The position numbers and the translations under genes were made by a program. DNA of 41,846 nt from Clostridiales bacterium (GTDB lineage Bacteria; Bacillota; Clostridia; Oscillospirales; Oscillospiraceae), in NCBI GenBank assembly GCA_022772585.1, contig JALEZN010000119.1, positions 1-41,846 of the forward strand, read 5' to 3'. Below the pieces are notes generated by a model. It was not told the DNA's origin. It searched no databases and saw only the letters and a list, made by a program, of their open reading frames with translations. Of this stretch, positions 32,404-39,685 are shown one piece after another. Every line of letters starts with the position of its first letter. The first letter of the stretch is position 1.

Positions 32404-32984
32404 CCGACTATCTGAAGGAGCTGCTGGAGGAGCAGGAGGAAGAGCACAGGAATGAAACGGAGCTGGTGATCCCCCGGAGCGGCGAGGACTGGCGGGCGGC
32501 GCGCCGGGATACGGCGGCAGAAACGGACGTGGAGAAAACAGATGTGGCCGCCGGGCCGGGGGAAGGCCTGACGGCGGCGGAAGTGCCGGAACGGGACCTG
32601 CTCACCGGGAGGGAGCGGGGAGATCGGCCGGCCGTGGAGCACCTGGAGGAGCGGCTGACCGGACTGGCCGGAATGACCGGCGGCACTGGTCCGGGCACCG
32701 CCTCGGAAAGGGCGGCGGAGACCGGGACGGAAGTGCAGGCCAGGGGCCTGGATATGACCGTACGCGGAGGAGTGGGACGGACCGGGGGGAGCGGGACGCT
32801 GTACGGACAGCTCAGACGAAGCGGCGCGGCGGCGGAGTACAAGGGACGGGCCGGCAGCGCCGACCGGATCATCCCTCTGGAAAAGAGCGGGGGCGAAGAG
32901 ACGGCCGGCCTCACCCCGGCGGAGCTGGATCTGGTGTTCCAGCGGGATGCCCGGCGGTACGATGGGGCCTTTGCGCTCTATTAA
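32400..32984 (+). CDS. Small Gly/Glu-rich protein in the tape-measure position
   Basis: A 194-residue protein of low complexity, rich in Gly, Glu, Arg, Thr and Ala. It begins with an acidic helix (MTDYLKELLEEQEEE), is mostly disordered, and ends with a short ordered segment AELDLVFQRDARRYDGAFALY. No membrane segment and no long coiled coil are present, both of which are hallmarks of tape-measure proteins (usually 500 to over 1000 residues). In the PBSX order this slot holds xkdO, the tape measure. It may be a decayed or replaced tape measure, or the second (T) part of a chaperone frameshift product. ATG overlaps the previous stop (ATGA). Confidence 0.6.
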   Translation: MTDYLKELLEEQEEEHRNETELVIPRSGEDWRAARRDTAAETDVEKTDVAAGPGEGLTAAEVPERDLLTGRERGDRPAVEHLEERLTGLAGMTGGTGPGTASERAAETGTEVQARGLDMTVRGGVGRTGGSGTLYGQLRRSGAAAEYKGRAGSADRIIPLEKSGGEETAGLTPAELDLVFQRDARRYDGAFALY

Positions 32985-33006
32985 GGGCCGGACGGAAAGG
33001 AGAACT

Positions 33007-33579
33007 ATGCGGCTGAATACCATGCGGTATAAGGACTTTGTATGGCCCCACAACCCGAGGACCTATACCATCGAATATGAGCGGGTCATGGCGGAGAACA
33101 AGGTGCCCTTCGGGCGCTATCACTTGCAGGACCTGGGCCCCACCCGGCGGGTGATGCGGGGCGAGGGGGAGTTCGTGGGTCCGGACGCCTACCGGCAGTT
33201 TCAGGCGCTGGCCGCCGTCTTCTACCGGGAGGGGCCGGGGATGCTGGTGCATCCGGTATGGCAGTGCGCCAACGCCTATTTCGTGGAGCTCTCGCTGAAG
33301 CAGGAGCCCAGAAGCGACTATGTGCGCTACACCTTCACCTTCTGGGAGAGCTATGACGGCTACAAGGGCGAGCTCAGGACCGAGGGCGGCGGCTCCGCGT
33401 CCGCCGGGACGGGCGCGGGCGGCGGAAGCGGCGGACAGTGGCACACGGTGAAGCGGGGGGAGAGCCTGTGGGCCATCGCCGGGAAGTACGGCGTGAGCCT
33501 GACCGAGCTCATTAACCTCAACCCCCAGATCAAGAACCCCAACCGGATCCTGGTAGGGGAGAAGGTGAGGGTAAAATAA
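33007..33579 (+). CDS. LysM-containing baseplate protein (xkdP-like)
   Basis: A 190-residue protein with start ATG 33007 and AAAGGAG upstream; an in-frame ATG at 32947 lies inside the previous gene. The N-terminal domain (1-125) has strands and a helix around DAYRQFQALAAVFYRE. A Gly/Ser linker follows, then one LysM domain (about 145-189: WHTVKRGESLWAIAGKYGVS). LysM binds peptidoglycan, so this protein lets the tail tip hold or pierce the cell wall. Order and domain plan match PBSX XkdP. Confidence 0.87.
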   Translation: MRLNTMRYKDFVWPHNPRTYTIEYERVMAENKVPFGRYHLQDLGPTRRVMRGEGEFVGPDAYRQFQALAAVFYREGPGMLVHPVWQCANAYFVELSLKQEPRSDYVRYTFTFWESYDGYKGELRTEGGGSASAGTGAGGGSGGQWHTVKRGESLWAIAGKYGVSLTELINLNPQIKNPNRILVGEKVRVK

Positions 33580-34526
33580 TGGAATTCTGGCTGACCGGCT
33601 GGGACGGGAGCCGGATGGAGCTGCCCCAGACGCTGACGTGGAAGCTCTGCTACGGACTGGGGGAGCCCTGCGACAGCTTCCAGCTCATGTGCATCTGGGA
33701 TGAGGCGGCGGCCGCCGCTCTGGGAAAGGCCACCCGATTCCATGCGGCGGAGGATGGCGAGAAGCAGTTCACCGGCGTGGTGGACGAGTGCGAGACGGCC
33801 TGGGGGCCGGAGGGCGGGCGGCTGCGCATCCACGGACGGGGCATGGCGGCGCTGCTGCTGGACAACGAGGCGGTGGGGGCCGACTATCAGGTGGCCACCC
33901 TGGCCGACGTCCTGCGGGACCACGTGACCCCCTACGGCATTGCCACGGCGGGAGCGGCCCGGCTGCCGGCGGTGCCCGGCTTCTCAGTGGACACGGGAAG
34001 CAGCGAGTGGGCGGTGCTGTACCGCTTTGCCCGGTATCACGGGGGCGTGATCCCGTGGTTCGACCGGGAGGGGCGGCTCCGGCTGGACGGATTGGAACAG
34101 AATGCGCGGCGGATCATCGGGCCGGAGACCCCGGTGACACGTCTGGCGCTGAACGAGAAGCGGTACGGCGTGCTCTCCGAGGTGCTGGTGCGGGACCGGA
34201 CCGGCCGGGGGTCCCGGCGGGTGGTGGACCAGACCTTTCTGGACCAGGGGGGACAGCGGCGAAAGGTGCTCACCCTGCCGCGCAAGAGCGGCTATGAGGC
34301 CATGCGGTACAGCGGAGAGTATCAGCTCCAAAGGTCGGCCGAGGAGCGGCGGAAGGTGACCCTGCGGGCGGCGGCGGGCGGCCTGGCCTGGCCGGGGGAG
34401 CTGGTGGAACTGCGGCTGGAGCGGCCCAAGGTCTCGGGAATATGGCGGGTCCGGGAGAGCGAGACCGGCGTGGACGCCGGGGGCCGCTATACGGAGCTGG
34501 TGCTGACATATGAGGGGGAAGGTTGA
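33579..34526 (+). CDS. Baseplate hub protein (xkdQ/gpD-like)
   Basis: A 315-residue hub protein related to the phage late-control gene D/T4 gp27 fold. It begins with the strand WLTGWDGSRMELPQTLTWKL, has the central segment VLYRFARYHGGVIPWFDREGRL and a C-terminal barrel. The start ATG overlaps the previous stop TAA by one base. It should form the trimer that carries the spike and links it to the tube. Positional match with XkdQ is exact. Confidence 0.85.
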   Translation: MEFWLTGWDGSRMELPQTLTWKLCYGLGEPCDSFQLMCIWDEAAAAALGKATRFHAAEDGEKQFTGVVDECETAWGPEGGRLRIHGRGMAALLLDNEAVGADYQVATLADVLRDHVTPYGIATAGAARLPAVPGFSVDTGSSEWAVLYRFARYHGGVIPWFDREGRLRLDGLEQNARRIIGPETPVTRLALNEKRYGVLSEVLVRDRTGRGSRRVVDQTFLDQGGQRRKVLTLPRKSGYEAMRYSGEYQLQRSAEERRKVTLRAAAGGLAWPGELVELRLERPKVSGIWRVRESETGVDAGGRYTELVLTYEGEG

Positions 34527-34956
34527 TTTGTGGATCTCCAGAGTGGGAAAAGAACGCCCCGTTGAGCGGGGCACGGCCCAGGTGGGCCGGGTCACCCTGG
34601 AAGGGGACCCGGCGGCCGCCTGCGCGGCGGAGGAGCGAAGGAACCTGCCGGTGTTCGGGCCCGGCGGCTACTGCTGGAGGCCGGCTTTGGACCAGGAGGT
34701 GCTGGTCCTGAAGACCGGGGAGGCGGGAGAGGAGCCCTGCGTGGCGGGGGCACGGTGCGCCGGCACGGTGGCGCCGGGGGAGGTGTATCTCTTCTCAGGC
34801 GACGGGAAGGCCGCCATCCGGCTGTATAATGACGGCACGGTGGCCATCACGGGCAGAAAAGTGATGGTAAACGGCGTGCTCCTCAGTCAGGGTGACGGAG
34901 AGAGCGGAGAAAATGGAGAAAGCGGCGCGGACAGCGGCAGCGGTACGGAGGAATGA
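34510..34956 (+). CDS. Baseplate spike/DUF2577-like protein (xkdR-like)
   Basis: A 148-residue protein with an OB-fold like part (TAQVGRVTLEG, VLVLKTGEAG, CAGTVAPGEVYLF) and a small beta segment IRLYNDGTVAITG that is typical of spike-tip proteins. It ends with a Ser/Gly/Glu-rich tail of about 20 residues. ATG 34510 overlaps the hub gene by 17 bases; TTG 34528 with GAGGGGGAAGG may be the true start (six residues shorter). Likely central spike or its adaptor, corresponding to xkdR. Confidence 0.72.
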   Translation: MRGKVDLWISRVGKERPVERGTAQVGRVTLEGDPAAACAAEERRNLPVFGPGGYCWRPALDQEVLVLKTGEAGEEPCVAGARCAGTVAPGEVYLFSGDGKAAIRLYNDGTVAITGRKVMVNGVLLSQGDGESGENGESGADSGSGTEE

Positions 34957-35300
34957 CGATGGAGCTGATGATACGGGACGGGGACTACGTGCCCGGCGGC
35001 GGCAGCTTCCGCACGGCGGAGGGAGCCGAAGAGCTGCTGGAGCGGGTCCTCTTCAAGCTGCAGGCCCGGCGGGGTTCGTTCCCCCTGCTGCCCGAGCTGG
35101 GGAGCCAGCTCTACCGGCTCCCCTCGGTAAAAAAGAGCCAGCGGGAGATCATGGCCCGGCAGTATGTGGCTCAGGCCCTGGCCGACGAGGAGGAATTGGA
35201 GATCACCGGCGTGACGCTGTCGGAAGAGAATGGACAGGGATGGCTGAGCGTGTCCCTGCTGTGGCGGGGAGAGCCGCTGTCAGTGGAGACCGGCATCTGA
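34953..35300 (+). CDS. gp25/DUF2634-like baseplate wedge protein (xkdS-like)
   Basis: A 115-residue gp25/XkdS-type wedge protein. It contains EELLERVLFKLQARRGSFPLLPELG and the following YRLPSVKKSQREIMARQYVAQAL, matching the family's central helix region. ATG overlaps the previous stop (ATGA). It connects the hub to the sheath and baseplate J proteins. Confidence 0.85.
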   Translation: MTMELMIRDGDYVPGGGSFRTAEGAEELLERVLFKLQARRGSFPLLPELGSQLYRLPSVKKSQREIMARQYVAQALADEEELEITGVTLSEENGQGWLSVSLLWRGEPLSVETGI

Positions 35301-35313
35301 GAGGGGGAGTGAA

Positions 35314-36369
35314 GTGAAGAGCATCGAGGAGATCTATCGCGAGATGCGGGCGGACTTCCTGAACAGGACGGGCCATGAGGCCGCGGGTAACGGCGATCTG
35401 GCGGTACGCCTGTACGCGGCGGCGGCCCAGGTGCACGCCCTGTATGTGCAGGGGGAGTGGGTGACGCGGCAGTGTTTCCCCCAGACGGCGGCAGGGGAAT
35501 ATCTGGACCGGCACGCCCTGCTGCGGGGGCTGGAGCGGCGGGACGCGGTGAAAGCGGCAGGGACCATCTGCTTCCAGAGCGGACAGGCAGCCGCCGCAGA
35601 TCTGACCATCCCGGCAGGGACGGTGTGTATGACGGCAGGGCTGGTGCGCTTCCAGACTACCGAAGAGGCTGTCCTGCGGGCGGGGGAATCCTCCGTGGAA
35701 GTGCGGGCAGAGGCAGTGGAGGGAGGCGCCGCCGGCAACGCGACGGCCGGGACGATTACAGCCATGGCGGTGGCGCCGGTGGGAGTGAGCTGGTGCACCA
35801 ACCCGGCAGCTTTTACCGGAGGCATGGACCGGGAGGGCGACGAGGAGCTGCGGGCGCGGGTGCTGGAGACCTTTCGGCGGATGCCCAACGGCGCCAATAC
35901 AGCCTTTTACCAGCAGGGGGCCATGTCCTTTGAGCGGGTGGCCGCGGCGGCCGTCCTGCCCAGGAGCCGGGGGATCGGCACCGTGGACGTGGTGGTGTCC
36001 ACCCGGGAGGGCCTGCCCGACAGCAGTCTGTTGGATGAGCTGACCAGGTATTTTGAGGAGCGCCGGGAGATCGCCGTGGACGTGACGGTGCGGGCTCCCT
36101 CGGTCATAAGGGTGGACATTACGGTGGCGGTGGCCCCGGCAGAGGGGTACAGCGGACAGGAGGCCCGGACGGCGGTCCGCGATGCGCTGGAAGGCTGGTT
36201 CGACGGCACCCGGCTGGGGAAAAAAGTGCTGCGGGCCGAGCTGAACGGCCTGATCTTCGCCCTGGATGCGGTGGGGAACTGCGCTGTGAACATACCGGCG
36301 GAGGATGTGGCCGCGGAGGCCGACCAGCTGCCCCGACTGGGTACCCTGACCATAACGGACATGCCGTGA
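35314..36369 (+). CDS. Baseplate J family protein (xkdT-like)
   Basis: A 351-residue baseplate wedge protein with GTG start 35314 and a GAGGGGGAG site. It has the family features LYAAAAQVHALYVQGEW, the conserved FTGGMDREGDEELRARVLE (about 168-186) and the late IGTVDVVVSTREGLPDSSL. The length is normal. It starts 13 bases after the gp25-like gene and builds the ring that triggers sheath contraction. The gene is intact. Confidence 0.92.
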   Translation: MKSIEEIYREMRADFLNRTGHEAAGNGDLAVRLYAAAAQVHALYVQGEWVTRQCFPQTAAGEYLDRHALLRGLERRDAVKAAGTICFQSGQAAAADLTIPAGTVCMTAGLVRFQTTEEAVLRAGESSVEVRAEAVEGGAAGNATAGTITAMAVAPVGVSWCTNPAAFTGGMDREGDEELRARVLETFRRMPNGANTAFYQQGAMSFERVAAAAVLPRSRGIGTVDVVVSTREGLPDSSLLDELTRYFEERREIAVDVTVRAPSVIRVDITVAVAPAEGYSGQEARTAVRDALEGWFDGTRLGKKVLRAELNGLIFALDAVGNCAVNIPAEDVAAEADQLPRLGTLTITDMP

Positions 36370-36382
36370 GCGGAGGGAGCGC

Positions 36383-36949
36383 ATGAGCTATGGAGCGTAT
36401 TTAAAAGACCTGCTGGCCCCGCTGGGGGTCTATGACCTGGAAGGTACGGTCAACGGCGGTGAGCTGGAGTGCATCGGCGCGGCCCTGGACGGCGTGGAAC
36501 AGGAACTGGAGGACATCGAGCGGGAGATGCTGCTGAGCACGGCGGAGGGGATGGGACTGGAGCGAATCGAGTCTCTTCTGGCCAGAAAGCCGGTGGCGGG
36601 CACACTGGAGGACCGCCGGGCGGCCCTGGCGGCGCTGCTGCGCATCGGCGGAGACAGCTTTACCCTGGCGGCCATCAACGACAATCTGCGCGGATGCGGC
36701 CTGAACGCCGTGGCCAGCGAGACAGGAGAGAGCGGCAGGGTGGAGGTACGCTTCCCCGATGTGCCCGGCGTGCCAGAAGGATTCGAAGAGATGCGGGAGA
36801 TCATCGAAGATATCATCCCGTGCCACCTGCTGGTGACCTATGTATACTGGTATATCACATGGGAACAGATGGAGGAGCGGTTCCAGACCTGGGGGGAGAT
36901 CGAAGAGATGGACCTGACCTGGGGCGAGCTGGAAAAGCTGGTCCAATAG
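36383..36949 (+). CDS. DUF2313-type baseplate/tail protein (xkdU-like)
   Basis: A 188-residue protein of the DUF2313/YmfQ-like (phage gp48/XkdU) family. The N-terminal part MSYGAYLKDLLAPLGVYDL, the middle EGMGLERIESLL and segment RRAALAALLRIGG are characteristic. AGGGAGCGC precedes ATG 36383. It joins the baseplate to tail fibre proteins. The C-terminus (EQMEERFQTWGEIEEMDLTW) is an acidic, Trp-containing extension. Confidence 0.82.
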   Translation: MSYGAYLKDLLAPLGVYDLEGTVNGGELECIGAALDGVEQELEDIEREMLLSTAEGMGLERIESLLARKPVAGTLEDRRAALAALLRIGGDSFTLAAINDNLRGCGLNAVASETGESGRVEVRFPDVPGVPEGFEEMREIIEDIIPCHLLVTYVYWYITWEQMEERFQTWGEIEEMDLTWGELEKLVQ

Positions 36950-36958
36950 GAGGAAACG

Positions 36959-37417
36959 ATGCGAACGATCCAGAACAAAAAGGGATTTATCCTGTACGAG
37001 AAGGAAAAGAGCGACCGGGTATGGGAGGCGGTGGAGCGGCTGGCCAGACTCAGCGCCGGGGCGCTGGATGACAGCGCGGCGGCCGAGGTGGGCGTGCTGT
37101 TCGACGAGTGGACGCCGGGCCATACTTACTGTAAGGGAGAGCGGATCTCGGACCAGGAAGGACGGCTCTACCGGGTGGTGCAGGACCACACCAGCCAGGC
37201 TGACTGGCCCATCGGGGACACTCCGGCGCTGTATACGCCCTTGGGCGTGACGGCGGAGGAGCCGGAGGCCATACCGGAGTGGAAGCAGCCCCTGGGCGCA
37301 GAGGACGCCTATGCCAAGGGAGACCGGGTGCGCTTTGAGGGAGTGGTCTACCGTTCCCTTATGGACGCCAACGTATACGCTCCCAATGTGACGGGCTGGG
37401 AGGCAGAGGAGGTATGA
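36959..37417 (+). CDS. Tail-tip protein with two carbohydrate-binding-like repeats
   Basis: A 152-residue protein with two short modules that resemble chitin/carbohydrate-binding family 5/12 repeats: WTPGHTYCKGERI followed by GRLYRVVQDH (about 51-76), and AYAKGDRVRFEGVVYRSLMD (about 117-136). The N-terminal helix region (1-48) likely attaches to the baseplate. ATAGGAGGAAACG precedes ATG 36959. It occupies the tail-fibre (xkdV) position but is far smaller than a normal fibre, so it is the only receptor-binding candidate in the locus. Confidence 0.75.
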   Translation: MRTIQNKKGFILYEKEKSDRVWEAVERLARLSAGALDDSAAAEVGVLFDEWTPGHTYCKGERISDQEGRLYRVVQDHTSQADWPIGDTPALYTPLGVTAEEPEAIPEWKQPLGAEDAYAKGDRVRFEGVVYRSLMDANVYAPNVTGWEAEEV

Positions 37418-37497
37418 CCAGGGATCTTCTGAGCATCAAAAGATTCCTGGTCATGCCGGCGGCACAGGTGGACCGGAGAGACTCTACGGAGCGTTGA
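37414..37497 (+). CDS. Small 27-residue ORF closing the phage operon
   Basis: ATG 37414 overlaps the previous stop in ATGA form, and GAGGAGGT lies directly upstream, as good as any site in this operon. The peptide is basic (MTRDLLSIKRFLVMPAAQV, then Arg/Asp). It may be a real small protein, or the 5' remnant of a deleted downstream gene (fibre, holin or endolysin). No homology recognised. Confidence 0.4.
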   Translation: MTRDLLSIKRFLVMPAAQVDRRDSTER

Positions 37498-37526
37498 TTG
37501 CGCGGGGACGGGAAATGCTTTATACT
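37498..37526 (+). promoter_or_regulatory. Candidate promoter of the XRE-desulfoferrodoxin gene
   Basis: TTGCGC (37498-37503), 17 bases, TATACT (37521-37526); 25 bases before ATG 37551. No terminator is seen between the phage operon and this gene, so read-through from the operon is also possible. Confidence 0.55.
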
Positions 37527-37550
37527 GGGGACCGGAGGAGGCGATGAGCC

Positions 37551-38135
37551 ATGGATTGTGAGAAAATGGGGCCGCTGATCCGGAAGCTCCGGCTGGAACG
37601 GGGAATGACACAATGCGCGCTGGCCCGGGAACTTCAGATCAGCGACCGGACGGTCAGCAAATGGGAGCGGGGCCAGGGATGTCCCGATGTATCTTTACTC
37701 AGCGCCCTCTCCGCCCGGCTGGGGGTGGATCTGGAGCGGATGCTCTCCGGGGACCTGGAACCCAACCGGGAGAAGGGAGACAGTATGAAACGAGTACGAT
37801 TTTTTATGTGCCCCACCTGCGGAAATGTGATCACCGCGGCGGGGGAGGCGTCGGTGTCCTGCTGCGGACGGCGGCTGCTTCCCATGGAGCCCCAAAAGGC
37901 CGACGAGAGCCACCGGATCAGCGCCGAGGCGGTGGAGGACGAGTGGTTCCTGACCGCGGAGCACCCTATGGAGAAGGGACATCACATTGCCTTTGTGGCC
38001 TGGGTCACGGCGGAGCGGATGACCCTGATCCGGACCTATCCCGAGTGGGAACTGCAGGTGCGTATCCCCAAGCGGGGACATGGAAAGCTGGTCTGGGGCT
38101 GCACGGAGCACGGTGCATTTTATCAGCTGCTGTAG
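37551..38135 (+). CDS. XRE regulator fused to a desulfoferrodoxin-like domain
   Basis: A 194-residue one-component regulator. Residues 1-70 are an XRE helix-turn-helix (RLERGMTQCALARELQISDR, then TVSKWERGQGCPDVSLLSAL). From about 79 the protein continues as desulfoferrodoxin: MCPTCGN and SCCGRRLLPM give the four-Cys rubredoxin-like iron site. The later EHPMEKGHHIAFVAWV and GCTEHGAFYQ carry His and Cys residues expected at a superoxide reductase-type Fe(His4)Cys centre. GGAGGAGG precedes ATG 37551. It should couple DNA binding to oxygen, superoxide or redox state. Targets are unknown; the phage operon just upstream or the symporter just downstream are candidates. Whether the iron centre is catalytic or only sensory is open. 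Confidence 0.88.
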   Translation: MDCEKMGPLIRKLRLERGMTQCALARELQISDRTVSKWERGQGCPDVSLLSALSARLGVDLERMLSGDLEPNREKGDSMKRVRFFMCPTCGNVITAAGEASVSCCGRRLLPMEPQKADESHRISAEAVEDEWFLTAEHPMEKGHHIAFVAWVTAERMTLIRTYPEWELQVRIPKRGHGKLVWGCTEHGAFYQLL

Positions 38136-38188
38136 GCAGGAAAAAGCTGGACCAAAATGGACAAAAAAGGGAAATATTCACAAATGTT

Positions 38189-38217
38189 TTGACTAATCTC
38201 TCACGATAGGCTATAGT
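38189..38217 (+). promoter_or_regulatory. Promoter of the sodium symporter gene
   Basis: TTGACT (38189-38194), 17 bases, TATAGT (38212-38217), about 38 bases upstream of ATG 38255. Confidence 0.8.
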
Positions 38218-38254
38218 GTAGCAGAGGAGAAATCTGCATTTGAGAGGAGAAGCT

Positions 38255-39607
38255 ATGGCCAAGAGAGACAGACGTAAGGTCCCTGCGGGTCAGGGGCACC
38301 AGAACGGGGGCTTCCGCTCCAACCTGGGATTCGTGCTGGCCTGCGTGGGATCCGCAGTGGGTATGGGAAATATCTGGATGTTTCCTTACCGGGTGGGACA
38401 GTACGGAGGCGGTGCGTTTCTGATCCCCTATATCCTGTTTGTAGCCCTGTTCGGGCTGGTGGGCCTGTCGGCAGAGTTCGCCATCGGCCGGCGGGCCGGG
38501 ACGGGTACCCTGGGCTCCTATGAGTATTGCTGGGCCCGGCGGGGAAAGGGAAAGCTGGGGTACCTCCTGGGATGGATCCCGCTGATGGGTTCCCTGGGGA
38601 TTGCCATCGGGTACGCCATCATCGTGGGATGGGTCACCCGCTCCCTGGCAGGTTCCCTGACCGGGGCCATCCTGACCGAGGACGCGGCGGGCTTTTTCGC
38701 CCAGGCCACCGGCGAGTTCGGCAGCCTGCCCTGGCATGTGATCGTGATCGCGGCGGCAGGGGCCATCCTGATGTTCGGAATGACGGGCGGCATCGAAAAG
38801 ATCAATAAAGTGCTGATGCCCGCCTTTTTCGTCCTGTTTGCCATTTTGGCGGTGCGGGTGGCCCTGCTGCCGGGGGCGGCGGAGGGCTATAAATTCCTGC
38901 TGGTCCCGGACTGGGGCGACCTGCTGAAGATCGATACCTGGGTCATGGCCATGGGACAGGCCTTCTTCTCCCTGTCCATCACGGGCTCGGGCATGATTGT
39001 GTACGGGACCTACCTCTCCAAGGACGCCGATATCCCCCGGGCGTCGGTACGCACAGCGGTCTTTGATACCCTGGCTGCCATGATGGCGGCGCTGGCCATC
39101 ATGCCCGCCGTCTTTGCCTTTGGGATCGAGCCCAATGCCGGACCTCCGCTGATGTTCATCACGCTGCCCAACATTTTCCGGCAGATGCCCATGGGACAGT
39201 TCTTCGCGGTGCTCTTTTTCCTGTCGGTGGTATTCGCGGGGATCACCAGCCTGATCAACATGTTCGAGGCGGTCAGCGAATCCTGGCAGAACCGGTTCCA
39301 TCTGTCCAGAAAAGCGGCCGTGACCCTGTGTGTGGGTCTGGCGCTGGCAGTGGGCGTCTTTTTGGAGGCCGAGCCCAAGGTGGGGAGCTGGATGGACTTT
39401 ATCACCATCATCGTGGTCCCGCTGGGAGCGGTGCTGGGCGCCATATCGGTCTACTATGTCTTGGGCTTTGACGAGATCAAGGAGGAGTTGGAGACCGGCC
39501 GGGACAAGCCACTGCCCCGTGCCTTCCGGTTCCTGGCGAAATATGTGTATGTCCCCCTGTCGGTGATCGTATTTATCCTGGGCCTTGTGTACGGGGGGAT
39601 CGGATAA
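38255..39607 (+). CDS. Sodium-dependent transporter, SNF/NSS family
   Basis: A 450-residue membrane symporter of the neurotransmitter:sodium symporter family (LeuT fold). The TM1 signature SAVGMGNIWMFPYRVGQYGG (about 31-50) holds the unwound sodium and substrate site; the Arg normally found as WRFP is Met here. About 11 hydrophobic segments follow. ATG 38255 has GAGAGGAG at seven bases; the TTG at 38240 would lie on the Shine-Dalgarno. It imports an amino acid or related amine with sodium. A strong terminator follows, so the gene is monocistronic. The ligand cannot be called. Confidence 0.93.
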   Translation: MAKRDRRKVPAGQGHQNGGFRSNLGFVLACVGSAVGMGNIWMFPYRVGQYGGGAFLIPYILFVALFGLVGLSAEFAIGRRAGTGTLGSYEYCWARRGKGKLGYLLGWIPLMGSLGIAIGYAIIVGWVTRSLAGSLTGAILTEDAAGFFAQATGEFGSLPWHVIVIAAAGAILMFGMTGGIEKINKVLMPAFFVLFAILAVRVALLPGAAEGYKFLLVPDWGDLLKIDTWVMAMGQAFFSLSITGSGMIVYGTYLSKDADIPRASVRTAVFDTLAAMMAALAIMPAVFAFGIEPNAGPPLMFITLPNIFRQMPMGQFFAVLFFLSVVFAGITSLINMFEAVSESWQNRFHLSRKAAVTLCVGLALAVGVFLEAEPKVGSWMDFITIIVVPLGAVLGAISVYYVLGFDEIKEELETGRDKPLPRAFRFLAKYVYVPLSVIVFILGLVYGGIG

Positions 39608-39637
39608 AAGCAGGCAAATGACTTTCAGGCAAATGGA

Positions 39638-39670
39638 AGCCGCCGCAGACACTGTCTGCGGCGGCTTTTT
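39638..39670 (+). terminator. Terminator of the symporter gene
   Basis: AGCCGCCGCAGAC (39638-39650) and GTCTGCGGCGGCT (39654-39666) form a perfect 13-bp stem with ACT loop, followed by T run. It also lies at the end of the convergent minus-strand operon, although the T tract is weak in that direction. Confidence 0.92.
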
Positions 39671-39685
39671 CCGTGTCCAGCGGTT

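Larger units (their letters stand above)
24038..37497 (+). mobile_element. Domesticated contractile-tail phage locus (PBSX/GTA-like), no tape measure, integrase or lysis genes
   Basis: One uninterrupted plus-strand operon of about 13.5 kb. Gene order follows the Bacillus PBSX late operon (terminase, portal, protease, capsid, connectors, xkdK, M, N, [O], P, Q, R, S, T, U). Packaging motors and structural genes are intact with overlapping ATGA/TTGA starts. Missing are integrase, excisionase, repressor, replication, holin, endolysin and a large tape-measure gene. No attachment-site direct repeat is seen at the ends. This is the profile of a defective or domesticated prophage; a gene transfer agent-like particle is the attractive reading. 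Confidence 0.8.

Noticed and set aside
1791..37497. Recombinase as integrase of the phage-derived locus
   Set aside because: They are 21 kb apart with unrelated chromosomal operons on both strands in between, and no matching attachment repeats border the phage locus.
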